A stretch of 64,000 nt of DNA from Muscardinus avellanarius (GCA_963383645.1 OY726564.1:107887540-107951539), one strand, 5' to 3'; shown: positions 26,041 through 35,723, numbered from the stretch's first letter. The notes: generated by a model from the letters alone, not told the origin. Numbers and translations: made by a program.

Positions 26041-26182
26041 ACCCAGGGGCATTCTACCTCTGAGCTACACCCCCAGCCCTGTTTGCAGAGGGCCTCCCTG
26101 AGTAACTGAGGCTGGCCTCAGAAATGACCCTGTGATCCTGTCTCAGCCTCTGGAGAACCAGGATTACAAGCGTGGCCTGGCT
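26041..26182 (-). mobile_element. B1-dID SINE, shortened
   Basis: ACCCAGGGGCATTCTACC, no linker (CCCAGCCCTGTTTGCAGAGG joins the monomers), end AAGCGTGGCCTGGCT. Confidence 0.75.
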
Positions 26183-27131
26183 AGGAATGTGGCTTTTTAA
26201 CTTGATTTTTTATCTTGGAAAGAGCTCTGGGCCAGATTAAAAGACTCAGCTTTGAGTCCCAGATCTGCCAGTGACAAGCCTTATCAGGCTGGACTCTAAG
26301 AGGAGTGTTTACAAGGGAGTCTACAGGCCTGGGAGGCCAGGGTGGGGCTCCAAAGAAATACCCACTAAACAAACAAACCCGAGGGGTGGGGATGGAGCTT
26401 AAGACTCAGGGAATCTCGCGCATCTTTGAAAAAAACAAACGAGAGCTTCTGGTCCATAGCGGATGGATTGAAAACATGTGTGTGCCTCTCCTCCCTCCCC
26501 CGACTCCATCTGAGGCGCTTTCTTGAGAAATAAGAAAGGTGGGAATATCTTGAGAAATAAGAAAGGGGTAAATTCTCAAGGACAAAACAAGAGACCTTGA
26601 CAGCTGTTCGGAAGAGGAAGCAGAGTGGGCAAGAACTGGTGAGGGGGAGGAAGGCAGAGGAAGCCAGCTCGGGGAGAGGAGAGGGCGAAGTCTGGGTGCA
26701 AAGCCCCGGAGCCCCGCTCTCTCCCCACCCCTAGTAGGAGAGACAAGAAGTTCATTCTCCAAATAGGCCAGACAGAGCTGGCTTCAGGGGTACAGAGGAA
26801 GACTTGCGCTGAAATCAGAGCAGCTGAGTAGCCCCCCTGCCACCTTCCAGGGTGGAGACTGGAGCATTCTCCAGAAAAACTCGAGATCCAGAGAAAACAT
26901 TTGCAACTGCTGAAATTTGGGTCCCCCCAGCAAAATATGCAGGTCTCAGGGCTGGTCACTCTTTAGAGACAGCTGGTGGCATCTGAGTGTGTTTCCAGAG
27001 CGGAGCTATTCCACCTCCCCGAGCACCCAGGACAGCGGGGTGCAGAAAATCAGCAAACACACAGTAAAAATAGGCACCACTTTGTATTCAGGCTTTAGAG
27101 AACATGTTCAGAAAATGCTTTCTGTGAAACA
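26183..27131. other. unassigned with MIR, no gene
   Basis: MIR piece at 26215-26300. At 26520-26576 GAGAAATAAGAAAGGTGGGAAT is partly repeated as GAGAAATAAGAAAGGGGTAAAT (short local duplication). No exon recognised. Confidence 0.4.
26215..26300 (+). mobile_element. MIR fragment
   Basis: AGAGCTCTGGGCCAGATTAAAAG then CAGCTTTGAGTCCCAGATCTGCC (in parts) and AGTGACAAGCC match the MIR 5' half (AGTGCTGGACTGGGAGTCAGG .. AGTCCCAGCTCTGCC). Confidence 0.5.
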
Positions 27132-27355
27132 ACTGCCAGCTAGGAGAGGCAGCATGTGCCTGCAATCCTAGTTAGTACTCAGGAGGCTGAGACAGGAGGA
27201 TCGTAGGTTTGAGGCTAGCCTTAGCGATTTAGAGAGGCTCTCAGCAACTTGTGAGGCTCTGTTTTACAATATAAAATAAAAAAAAGGACCGAGGGTGTAG
27301 CTTGGAGGTAGACTGCCCCTGCGATCCATCCCCAGTAATACACACACACACACAC
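27132..27355 (+). mobile_element. B1-dID SINE, B/older type
   Basis: CAGCTAGGAGAGGCAGCATGTG, CTTAGCGATTTAGAGAGGC, AAGGACCGAGGGTGTAGCTTG, CATCCCCAGTAATAC, (CA)n tail. Confidence 0.8.
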
Positions 27356-27359
27356 CCAC

Positions 27360-27785
27360 TCCGCTTCAGCCTGAGAGAACAAGAAGAACTATTCTCCTGC
27401 ACTAGGGGTAGGCACTGGGTTTGGAAAACTATGCTTTTTATGAAAAAAAAGGCTTACATCAACTTTGAGTTATTAATATTAGTACATAGTTGTGGGTTTA
27501 TGATGAATGTAATTATCCGAATAAGTTCAGGGGCATTTACTCTGTATTTGTTATGTTAAAATCAAGTTTTATTCTTTGGTGTCAGGAGTTTCTAGAATAT
27601 AGTTCAGAAAATACAGGGCATAGCAAAGTGCAATCTGAGAGCTTTAGTTTTATGTTAATAAATTTACCTAGCAAAGCATTTTACTGACAACTCCCCTTAC
27701 AAAATCCTGTTTTATTTTTAAATGAGAAGCTTATATACTTTTTATTTTTTCTAGGGAGAGTCCTTTTCTATTTTGTTGACTTTAA
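27360..27785. other. AT-rich unassigned, no gene
   Basis: No repeat or exon recognised. Confidence 0.4.
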
Positions 27786-27990
27786 AATAAAAATTTAGCC
27801 CGGCGTGGTGGCGCACGCTTGTAATCCCCGTGCTTGGGAGGCGGAGACGGGAGGATTGTGCAGGTTCGAAACTGGCTCAAGAGACCCTGTTTCCAAATTT
27901 AAAAAAATGCAAAAATAGGTCTGGGAGAGTAGTCTGAGGTAGAAGGGTTTCCAGGAACCCCAGTACCACCAAAAAAAAAAAAAAATTTAG
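27786..27990 (+). mobile_element. B1-dID SINE, C-type, with target duplication
   Basis: Starts GCCCGGCGTGGTGGCGCACG, CGGAGACGGGAGGATTGTG, GGTCTGGGAGAGTAG, GGTTTCCAGGAACCCCAGTAC. AAAAATTTAGC flanks it on both sides. The C-type hairpin arm is reduced to AACTGGCTCAAGAG. Confidence 0.85.
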
Positions 27991-28055
27991 CTCATATATT
28001 TTTTATTCACACCGGACAACCCTTAATGTTAAAGACAGAGACAAAAATAAACAGA

Positions 28056-28242
28056 CAAGCCGGGCATGGTGGCGCACGCTTGTAATCCCCACGCTTGGGA
28101 GGCGGAGACAGGAGGACGTGCGCTGGCTTAGGAGACCCTGCTTCAAATAAAAATGTAAATATAGGTCTGGGAGTGTAGCCCGGAGGTAGAAGGGCTTCCA
28201 GGAACCCCAGTACCACCAAAATAAATAAATAAATAAATAAAT
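28056..28242 (+). mobile_element. B1-dID SINE, C-type
   Basis: AGCCGGGCATGGTGGCGCACG, CCCCACGCTTGGGAGGCGG, GGTCTGGGAGTGTAGCCCGG, GGGCTTCCAGGAACCCC, (AAAT)n tail. Only 70 bases after another C-type copy in the same direction. Confidence 0.9.
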
Positions 28243-28299
28243 GACAAAAAAAAGCAGAAAAAAGGAATCAAAGATAATGTAAGATGCAGGAGAAAACTT

Positions 28300-28372
28300 T
28301 TGTGTGTGTTGTGTTTGTGGTACTAGTGATCGAATCCAGGTATGCTTTCCCTCTGATCTACACCCTCAGCCT
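28300..28372 (-). mobile_element. SINE right monomer
   Basis: TTTGTGGTACTAGTGATCG, CTGATCTACACCCTCAGCC. Belongs with the left monomer at 28567-28700; the copy at 28373 duplicated ACCCTCAGCC. Confidence 0.7.
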
Positions 28373-28564
28373 TTTGTGTGTGTGTGCGGTACTAGGGCTG
28401 GAACCCAGGGGCATTCTACCTCCGAGCTACACCCCCAGCCCGATTTTTTATTCTTTATTTTGAAACAGGGCCTCACTAAGTAGCTGAGGCTGTCTGCGAA
28501 TCGTGATCCTCCTATCAGCCTCCTGAACGCTGAGATTACAAGTGTGTGCCACCACATTCGGCTA
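28373..28564 (-). mobile_element. B1-dID SINE, A-type, nested
   Basis: GGTACTAGGGCTGGAACCC, GCTACACCCCCAGCCC, left monomer with a deletion (GATCCTCCTATCAGCC), end ACCACATTCGGCT. ACCCTCAGCC on both sides is its target duplication. Confidence 0.85.
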
Positions 28565-28566
28565 CC

Positions 28567-28700
28567 CTCAGCCCTTCTTATTTTTTATTTTGAAAGAGGG
28601 TCTTACTAAGTTACTATACACTGGCCTTGAACCTGCAATCCTCCTGTCTCAGTCTCCTAAATACTGGATTAGAGGCATGGGCCACCATGCTCAGCTTGAG
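28567..28700 (-). mobile_element. SINE left monomer
   Basis: TTATTTTTTATTTTGAAAGAG, TTACTATACACTGGCC, ACCATGCTCAGC. Rest of the SINE starting at 28300. Confidence 0.75.
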
Positions 28701-28703
28701 GAT

Positions 28704-28705
<2 letters not shown>

Positions 28706-28742
<37 letters not shown>

Positions 28743-28925
28743 TTGGTACTGGGGATGGATTCCAGGGGCATCCTACCTCCAAGCTACACCCCCAGCCCTA
28801 TTTTATTTTATTCTTTATTATAAAACAGGGTTTTATTAAGTTGCAAAGACTGTCCACGAACCATTATCCTCCTGTCTCAGCCTCCCAAATGCTGGGATTA
28901 CAAGTGTGTGCCACCATGCCCGGCT
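28706..28925 (-). mobile_element. B1-dID SINE, A-type with (TTTA)n tail
   Basis: (TTTA)n at about 28706-28744, GGTACTGGGGATGGATTCC, ATTCTTTATTATAAAACAGGG in part, end ACCATGCCCGGCT. Confidence 0.85.
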
Positions 28926-28946
28926 GAGGATGCTCTGTTTTTAAAA

Positions 28947-29090
28947 GGGAGGAAAGCTGGGCATAGTGGTGCATGTTTGTAATCTCAGTGCTTGGGAGGC
29001 TGAGACAGGAGGATTGCTGGTCTGAAGACAGCCTCAGAAACTTAGGCCCTCTGCAGCTTAGTGAGACCTTGTTTCAAAATAAAGAATAAA
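28947..29090 (+). mobile_element. SINE left monomer, split
   Basis: AGCTGGGCATAGTGGTGCATG through CAAAATAAAGAATAAAAAT. Its right monomer resumes at 29366 (AAGAGCTGAGGGTGTAGC) after a nested copy. Confidence 0.7.
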
Positions 29091-29330
29091 AATCCAGGGA
29101 TGGTGACACACGCATGTAATCCCCGCACTTGGGAGGCTGAGACAGGAGGATTGTGCAAGTTTAACGCCAGCCTCAGCTACTTAGTGAGGCCCTCAGCAAC
29201 TTAGTGAGACCCTGTTACCAAAAAACAATAATAATAATAATAATAATAATAATAGTAATAATAAATAGGTCTGGGAAAGTAGCCTAGAGGTAGAAGGCCC
29301 CTGGGGTTCCACCCCCAGTTCCACAATAAA
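29091..29330 (+). mobile_element. B1-dID SINE, B-type, with (AAT)n linker
   Basis: CCAGGGATGGTGACACACG, linker grown into (AAT)n at 29228-29263, GGTCTGGGAAAGTAGCC, GGGTTCCACCCCCAGTTCC, (AAAT)n/(AAAC)n tail to 29364. Confidence 0.8.
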
Positions 29331-29365
29331 TAAATAAATAAATAAATAAACAAACAAACAAATAA

Positions 29366-29425
29366 AAGAGCTGAGGGTGTAGCTCGGAGGTAGAATGCCC
29401 TGCGTCTCAATCCCCAGTATAAAAC
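29366..29425 (+). mobile_element. SINE right monomer
   Basis: GAGCTGAGGGTGTAGCTCGG to CAATCCCCAGTATAAAAC. Completes the copy at 28947. Confidence 0.7.
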
Positions 29426-29429
29426 AGAC

Positions 29430-29890
29430 AGATACACACACAGCCGCTGCTGAGTGGAGGGGACACTCCCCACAGCCCAGCGCTGTGGATGGACCCTGCT
29501 TCTCCCCAGTCAGGCAGGGAGCCAGAGGGCGGGGGAACAAGACCTTAAAGTCACAGGGCAAATGTCTGCGGGTCTTGAATTGGATTCCCAGCCAGCCCAG
29601 AGTTAGGAGAGGACAGAAGTCATTTTCAGGTGGAAGACTTAGAACCGTTTCCTCCACACACCCCTTTCTCAGGACTCTTACTGGACCAGAAGGCCACCGC
29701 CATGGGGAGGAAACCAAGACAGAGAACGATGGGCAGGTCAGGGGCACGGGGATCCCCAGAGTGAGGCGGAAGGGGAGCCCGGGAGGCTGAGGGCTGGGAC
29801 CGAGGAGGTCAGGAGGGAAACCAGAAACCCCGCCCCGCCCGGTCAGTTCTTATCCACACAGAGAGAGTGAGGCAAACCAGAGACAAGTCT
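29430..29890. other. unassigned, no gene
   Basis: GC-rich, no repeat or exon recognised. Confidence 0.4.
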
Positions 29891-29892
29891 GC

Positions 29893-30096
29893 GTGTGTGT
29901 CTGGGGATGGAACCCAGGGGCAATCCATCTCTGAGCTACACCTCCAGCCCTATTTTTTATTTTTCATTTTGAAACAGGGTCTCACTAAGTTGTGGAGGGC
30001 CTCACTAAGAAGCTGAGGCTGTCCATGTACCTGCGATCTTCCTGTCTCAGCCTCCCAAGTACAGGGATTACAAGTGTGCACCACCATGCCTGGCTA
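29893..30096 (-). mobile_element. B1-dID SINE, A-type
   Basis: GTGTCTGGGGATGGAACCC, linker CTATTTTTTATTTTTCATTTTG in part, TTGTGGAGGGCCTCACTAAG, end ACCATGCCTGGCT. Confidence 0.85.
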
Positions 30097-30126
30097 AAAG
30101 AAGGCCTTTCTTTCCTTTTTTTTTTC

Positions 30127-30330
30127 TTGCGGGTTTGGGCATGGAACCCAGGGTCATTCTACCTCCAAGCTACACCTCCCCCCTATTTTTTTATCCTTTA
30201 TTTTGAAACAAGGTCTCACTGAGTTGCACAGGGCCTCACAACGTAGCTGAGGCTGTCTGCGAACTGTGATCCTCCAGTCTCATCCTCCTGAATGCTGGGA
30301 TTACAAGCGTGCGCCACCACGCCCGGCTTA
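30127..30330 (-). mobile_element. B1-dID SINE, A-type
   Basis: GCGGGTTTGGGCATGGAACC, TTATCCTTTATTTTGAAACAAGG in part, CTGAGTTGCACAGGGCC, end ACCACGCCCGGCTT. Confidence 0.85.
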
Positions 30331-30339
30331 GAAGGCCAG

Positions 30340-30541
30340 TTTTTTTTTTTTTTTTTTGGTGGCACTGGGGTTCCTGGAAACCTTTCTACCTCTGGGCTAC
30401 ACTCCCAGACACCTATATTTTATATTTTTATTTGAAAACAGGGTCTCTTAAGCCAGCATGGCTGGCTCTGAACGTGTGCGATCCTCCTATCTCCGCCTCC
30501 CAAGCGCGGGGATTACAAGCGTGCACCCCCAGGGTCCGGCA
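30340..30541 (-). mobile_element. B1-dID SINE, C-type
   Basis: Poly(T), GGTGGCACTGGGGTTCCTGG, AAGCCAGCATGGCTGGCTCTG in part, end CACCCCCAGGGTCCGGC. AAGGCCA flanks both sides (about 30333 and 30541). Confidence 0.85.
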
Positions 30542-31605
30542 AGGCCATTCTTAAAGTGCAGAGGATCTTAATGTGGCTGAGGACTCTGCAGGAATAGAAA
30601 ACGAATGTGGCATTGCAAGACTCAGCTGGGAAGAGCATTTCTATAATAAAGTAGTACAAAAAGTGAATATTGAATTTTATCGGTATCTTAATATATAATA
30701 ATTGTACATAGTTATGAGGTTTAGTGTGATTTGTACCACAAAAAAATAGCAAAAGGAAATAAAGGGGACCGCCCCTCATTTGGGGGCTCAGAGGTGGACA
30801 GGAGCAGCAGAGGGCTGCTGTGTTTGTTCTAAGCCTCCTGAACTAATATTTGACTTTGGCAACTCTGCATACCTGTATGCTAATGCTAAAAAATTCATAA
30901 ATGGTGATCATTCACGACTCGGCCCCCTCCGGTTTCAGAGGGCACTCCCGCCAGGCCCTCAGTTCATCAGGCAGCTAAGGAAGTCTCAAGTCCCCCAAGT
31001 CCCCACACCGGAGAGCAGAGGCCTGCCTGCCCCTGCCCGCGCCCGTCAGCCCCCACCTTGCCTCTAAGCAGCGGAGCTCCTGCTGGACTGAGTTGTTTAG
31101 CAAATGCAGGCGGCAAACCCTAAATCTCCCACTCCCGCTTTGCGCGCCACCCAGATCCAGCCAGACCGACTTTGAACTGGACTGCACCTCCAGATCATTA
31201 AACTGGAGAAAACCAGGGAGAGCGAGGACCCCCCCAGCCAGGAGGCACCCCCTGCGCGCTCCCCCGGACACAGCGTAATGGATGGGCTGCCCCAGGAGAC
31301 CCAGCAGATGGGAAACTCATTACAGATGTGATTCGGACACCCGTGCCTTGCAGGACTTTGGGGGTATTCGAGTGTTGCCTGGAAACCAGAGACCAAATAG
31401 GAAACAGCAAACCTCAGGAGGGGAGAGAGACTGGAATATCTCAGCATCCCTTCCAGAGGTGAAGGCCGCCTGCCAAGGCCTCGGCCGCCTGCGCCTCCTT
31501 GCTCCTCCAGTCTCAGCTCAGCAGCCCCCGCGCCCCATCTCACTCTGCACCCCTGAGAGGTAGAGGCAGGATTCTGATGGGTGTGGGAGCCCAGGTCCAC
31601 ACAGG
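30542..31605. other. quiet DNA, no gene
   Basis: An L1-like 3' end scrap at 30665-30745 and AT-rich DNA to 30920, then a GC-rich part (30920-31560). No exon that I can support. Confidence 0.45.
30665..30745 (-). mobile_element. possible L1 3' terminal scrap
   Basis: ATTTTATCGGTATCTTAATA, TAATTGTACATAGTTATGAGG and TTTAGTGTGATTTG resemble the antisense L1 3' end seen at 16086-16150. Short and diverged. Confidence 0.4.
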
Positions 31606-31609
31606 CAAG

Positions 31610-31678
31610 AGCGCACACACGCTCGCACACACACGCTCGCACACACACGCTCGCACACACACGCTCGCACACACGCAC
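31610..31678. repeat. 14-bp minisatellite
   Basis: About five copies of CACACACACGCTCG-type units (CA runs broken at a regular step by GCTCG). Confidence 0.9.
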
Positions 31679-31679
31679 A

Positions 31680-32051
31680 GGTAAAGCCCTTTCCGGCGCT
31701 GATTCCTGATGGATCTGGCTGTTTGACAAGACGGTCACCTCCGGGCCATGCAGGCGCCCACTTGCCACCTCTGGTCCTGAGGCCCTGGGCGAGGCTGGGT
31801 CTGTCTGTGCCCGGCCCGGCATCTGTGGCTGGAGCTGAGCAGGCCAAGCTTAGAGAAGTCCTGGGGTACCAGAGAACCCCCCAACCCTGCTGACACGCCG
31901 GGTCCTTCTCTGCCGCAGACACAGGCCTGACCAAACGTGCCCCCTTCCATGTGCCGGCTGTGCCCGGCCCTCTTAAGTCTCATGTCACTCCAAACCCCGT
32001 GCAGATCCATCTCCCTTCCCACCTGAAGACCGCTGGGACTCCAGCGCGTGC

Positions 32052-32056
<5 letters not shown>
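31680..32056. other. unassigned, no gene
   Basis: No repeat or exon recognised. Confidence 0.4.

Positions 32057-32057
<1 letters not shown>

Positions 32058-32082
<25 letters not shown>
32058..32082. repeat. (TG)n microsatellite
   Basis: Short TG run flanked by alternating CGCGTGCGCGCACG, a Z-DNA-prone stretch. Confidence 0.9.
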
Positions 32083-32130
32083 CACGCGTGCGCTCACCCC
32101 CCTCTGCCACATCATGTAGCTCTTTTGTTG

Positions 32131-32319
32131 CTGTACTGGGGATTGAACTCAGGTTCACCCCGCCTCTTGAGTTTTGCACCCCGCCCCCCACGCTACTTTT
32201 TAAATTTTGGAACGGGGTCTCACTAAGCGCCTGAGCGCCTTGGTAAATTGCCGAGGCTGCTCTCAAAACTGCAATCTTCTTGCACTGGGATTCCAGGCGT
32301 GCACCACCACACCTGGCTC
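32131..32319 (-). mobile_element. B1-dID SINE, diverged
   Basis: GCTGTACTGGGGATTGAACTC, a rewritten right monomer (TTCACCCCGCCTCTTG), CTCACTAAGCGCCTGAGCGCC, end ACCACACCTGGCT. Confidence 0.7.
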
Positions 32320-32363
32320 ACATTCTGTAGCTCCTTGCAATTCTCATTTGGCTCTAGCATTGG

Positions 32364-32366
<3 letters not shown>

Positions 32367-32418
<52 letters not shown>

Positions 32419-32434
32419 CGTGTGTGTGTGTGTA
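32367..32434. repeat. (GT)n microsatellite
   Basis: About 34 GT units with one ATGC interruption. No SINE directly abuts it. Confidence 0.95.
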
Positions 32435-32567
32435 GGGGGAATGAGCTTCAGTGCAGAAACTTGTTCCTTCTCATCCCCCGTCGGAGCTGGCAATTCCCGC
32501 GTCTCTCAGCCTCCGCTCCGTCAACTAGAAAGACACGACGAATGCTATTTTCTGTTTTTTTATTTTT

Positions 32568-32770
32568 TTGCAGTACTGGGGCTGGAACCCAGGGGCATTC
32601 TACCTCCTAGCTACACCCCCAGCCCTATTTTCTATTCTTTATTTTGAAACAAGTTTTCGCTGAGTTGCAAAGGGCCTCACTAAGTAGTAGCTGATGTTGT
32701 CCTCGAACCGCGACCCTCCTCTCTCAGCCTCCTGCAGGCTGGGATTTCAAGCGCGGCCACGCGCCGGCCG
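32568..32770 (-). mobile_element. B1-dID SINE, A-type
   Basis: TTGCAGTACTGGGGCTGGAAC, TTTTCTATTCTTTATTTTG, TAAGTAGTAGCTGATGTTG (3-base duplication), end GCGGCCACGCGCCGGCC. Confidence 0.8.
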
Positions 32771-33239
32771 AATGTTATTTTCTCGTGGCATTTCTCCTTA
32801 CGGCTCTCTCCGCTCCCCCCACCTTCCCCTCTTGCTGCTTCCTCCGTGTATTTCCCAAGCACAGATTCTCAGCTTTTCTTTTTCCTTAGGTTGAACGTTT
32901 ATGGAATTGCTGATACTTGAAATGTTTGTAGGTCTAAAAGAAAGGCGATTTCTGTGGTTCCACCCAATGGCTGATGAGCAGCTGTGCCCCGCAGCCCTGG
33001 GCACCTGGCCCCGGGTTTTAGTCACATGCACTCTGCCTTTGGAGAGGATTCTGGAAAGTCCAGAGAAAGCCAACACGACCCGAGGGATGTGGAATGGAAA
33101 TCTGACGTAAGAGAGACTGGAGGCTCTCGGACTCCTCCTTGACCCCAGAGAAGAGGTGAGGTGAGAGAGAAGAAATGCGATAGGTGGAGACGGGATGGGC
33201 TGGGAGGGAAAGAAATAGTTTTAAACTCTGGAAAGCGCA
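32771..33239. other. unassigned, no gene
   Basis: No repeat or exon recognised. Confidence 0.4.
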
Positions 33240-33530
33240 TGAATCTCTAATTCCATCCTACAGGGTGGGTTCTGTCAAGCCCACAAGGTCAGATACCACC
33301 CAGCACCTCCATCCTGGGAGCAGAAAGTCCAGACTCCACCCCAGCATGCACCCCAAGTCACCCCGCGCTCTCGGACCCTATAAAGAAAGGCTCCCAACCC
33401 CCGGGGCGTCTCGTGCTCTCTCCCTTTTTTTACTAAACCTCTGCAGTGGTCTCTGACTGACATATGCTGAAATTTGTTTTGCAACAAAAGCCAAGGACCC
33501 CGCGCGGGCCCTGGGGCGAGCACCCCCCCC
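33240..33530 (+). mobile_element. possible ERV LTR fragment
   Basis: CGGACCCTATAAAGAAAGGC (TATA-like, 33374-33393), then GGGGCGTCTCGTGCTCTCTCC, and TTTACTAAACCTCTGCAGTGG (decayed AATAAA plus typical downstream wording). The order TATA, R-like pyrimidines, polyA signal is what an ERV1 LTR shows. Ends and target duplication are not found. Confidence 0.35.
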
Positions 33531-33699
33531 AACCCGCAGGACTATGCCGCCAGCCAGAGGGACAGGCGTGATGCTCGTTTGTAATCACCGCAAAAAACAC
33601 CAGTGAGCCCTGGACCAGGGCAGAGGGACCAAGGGGACTCAGAAGGGCCACACCTTCAGGCAGTGTTGGGAAGCCAAGCCCGGCTTTGCAAACACAGGT

Positions 33700-33916
33700 G
33701 TTTGTTTGTTTATTTTTTTGCGGTACTGGGGATGGAACCCAGGGGCATTCTACCTCTGAACAACATCCCCAGCCCTATTTTTTATTCTTTATTTTGAAAC
33801 AGGGTCTCACTGAGTTGCACAGGGCCTAAGTAGCTGAGGCTGTCCGCGAACCACAATCCTCCAGACTCAGCCTCCTGAATGCTGAGATTATAAGCGTGCG
33901 CCACCACCCCTGGCTA
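33700..33916 (-). mobile_element. B1-dID SINE, A-type
   Basis: GCGGTACTGGGGATGGAACC, CTGAGTTGCACAGGGCC (GGGCCTAAGTAG lacks CTCAC), end ACCACCCCTGGCT. Confidence 0.85.
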
Positions 33917-33944
33917 GTAGGAATCACAGTTTATTTGACTTTGT

Positions 33945-34155
33945 GTGTGTGTGGTACTGGGGATGGAACCCAGGGGCTTTCTACCTCTGAGTGACATCCC
34001 CAGCCCTATTTTTTTATTCTTTATTTGGAAACAGCATCTCACTGAGTTGCAAAGGGTCTCACTAAGTAGCTGAGGCTGGCTTCGAACCTGCGCGATCCTC
34101 CTGTCTCAGCCTCCCAAATGCTGGGATTACAAGCGTGTGCCACCACGCCCAGCTC
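33945..34155 (-). mobile_element. B1-dID SINE, A/B intermediate
   Basis: GTGGTACTGGGGATGGAACC, GGGGCTTTCTACCTCTGAG (B-like) but CTGAGTTGCAAAGGGTC (A-like), end ACCACGCCCAGCTCC. Confidence 0.85.
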
Positions 34156-34280
34156 CTTTTTATTTTTTATTTGAAACAAAGTCATGCTAAATTGCTGAGG
34201 CTGGCCTCTAACCTGTAACCCTCCTGACTCAGCCTCCCAAGTACTGGGATTATAGGCATGTGCCACCACGCCCGGCTCGA
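34156..34280 (-). mobile_element. SINE left monomer, older
   Basis: ATTTTTTATTTGAAACAAAG, AATTGCTGAGGCTGGCC, end ACCACGCCCGGCT. The right monomer is missing. Confidence 0.65.
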
Positions 34281-34281
34281 C

Positions 34282-34350
34282 TGGCCTCATTTTGCAGATG
34301 AGGCCCACAGGGTTCCGGAGCTGGTGCAGGGGCTCCCAGAGCCACGCTAT
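34282..34350 (-). mobile_element. possible MIR fragment
   Basis: CCTCATTTTGCAGATGAGGC followed by CACAGGGTTCC is the antisense MIR 3' half wording. Short. Confidence 0.4.
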
Positions 34351-35519
34351 CATGGCTATGGCTGACATCTTTCTTGTCCAGGCCCAGAGTGGTCCCTTGA
34401 AGAGTCACTCGGTTTACATGCCACGTGTGAGGTGTGGAATTGTCGCTGAGCTGGGGCACCCCGGTGCCCATTCCCTGTCCCCAGGCGCCCGCAGCGTCTT
34501 CCACCTCCTCGGCTCAGCCTGGTCTTGGCTCAGATAGATATCTTTTTTCTTTTTCTTTTTTTGTCTCTGGGATTTGTGTCTTTTACTCTTCAGCTGCTAC
34601 TAAAAATAGTTACAATCTCTCCAGCTAATGCTAGAAATAGCCAGCCAGGTGGGTGCTTCTCTTCTCCTGGCCTCCTGCACACAGCCAGGGGACACAGAGG
34701 GCCCCGGGCCAGGCCCAGCTCCGGCCCCCGGGGGCAGAACGCGCACAGCAGCGCACAGCAGCGGTCCCAGAAATCGCCCTGCCCCAGGAAGGGCGGGCCC
34801 TGCACCCCGGACCCAGCTCCGAGGCTCACACAGCGTGGGGAACCACTGGGGCCAAGTCGCAGGCGAGCACTGGAGACCGGCGAGTGTGGACCAACCTTTT
34901 AAAAATGGAAAAAGAGCGAGATTCCAAAAGCAGCTGACTCGCGCCTTGGCAACACCTTTTGACCAAATTATTAAACAAACAATTTGTAAGCTCTTAGCCG
35001 AGGAAATGGTCTCATTTCCTTTAATAACGGAGTCACCAGACTCGGGATCAAGGGCATGTGCTACTCAGAGAGACTGGATGGAAAGGAGACCTTGGCGGAG
35101 ACTCTGGTCCATCGTCCGGGTCGCGGTGGTTTATTCTAGTTAGACGGCGAGTAGCGGGTCCGCAGAGGGTTCAGACACCGTCAAGGGAGCTGGGTTGCTG
35201 GGGCGGGCTGGGATCAGGCAGACTGTGGGGAAGGATTCAGGATGGATATGGCCTGGTCAGGCCACATTTCACATCTGAATTAATAACTTGCTTGATGACA
35301 GAGAGGTGGGCTTATAAAAGTGGAGGCCGTGCTGCTGAGGTGGGGGCGCCCGGGGTCTGCTGCTCCTGGCTACAGCCTGGCTCCGAGGGGCACAATGGAC
35401 GGACCCTCCATCCTGCCCTGGGGTTTTCTGGTTTTTATGTCTTTGAACTCACTCTTTCCTCTCCCTGGAACAGTGGATGAAACTGACACGTGCTACTTCC
35501 TGAAGAGGAAGTATTCAGG
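34351..35519. other. quiet DNA with candidate regulatory sites
   Basis: No SINE for 1.2 kb. Holds an E-box/MEF2 pair (34591-34609), a GC-rich part (34690-34870) and an AT-rich stretch (34940-35035). No exon recognised. Confidence 0.45.
34591..34609. promoter_or_regulatory. E-box next to MEF2-like site
   Basis: CAGCTG (34591-34596) is followed by CTAAAAATAG (34600-34609), a perfect YTAWWWWTAR MEF2 site. A near-match CTAGAAATAG lies at 34630-34639. Confidence 0.35.
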
Positions 35520-35667
35520 AACCTGGGAGGCTGAGAAAGGAGGATTGAAGGTTTGAGGCCAGCCTCAGCAATTTGGCAAGGCTTAGTTTGAAAATCAATC
35601 AATCAATCAATCAATAATAGGGCTGGGGGTATAGTTCAGAGGTAGATTGCTCCTGGGTTTGATCCCC

Positions 35668-35718
<51 letters not shown>
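35520..35718 (+). mobile_element. B1-dID SINE, 5'-truncated, (CA)n tail
   Basis: Starts within the left monomer (ACCTGGGAGGCTGAGAAAGG). The linker has grown into (AATC)n at 35593-35616. The right monomer GGGCTGGGGGTATAGTTCAG ends in (CA)n at 35672-35718. Confidence 0.85.

Positions 35719-35723
<5 letters not shown>

Larger units (their letters stand above)
28499..28925 (-). repeat. composite SINE block, copy 1
   Basis: Three SINE parts plus (TTTA)n, repeated at 51594-52014 with about 97 percent identity by eye (about 11 substitutions besides the TTTA length). Shared odd details include the deletion GATCCTCCTATCAGCC, GGATTAGAGGCATGGG and ATTCTTTATTATAAA. Confidence 0.85.

Noticed and set aside
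28542..28823. Nearly identical frames of 93-97 codons at 28542 and 51637 suggesting a duplicated gene
   Set aside because: Both lie in the duplicated SINE block; the shared peptide is SINE and (TTTA)n translation.
31610..31678. CRISPR-like array
   Set aside because: Short CA-based tandem repeat in a mammalian genome; no repeat-spacer structure.
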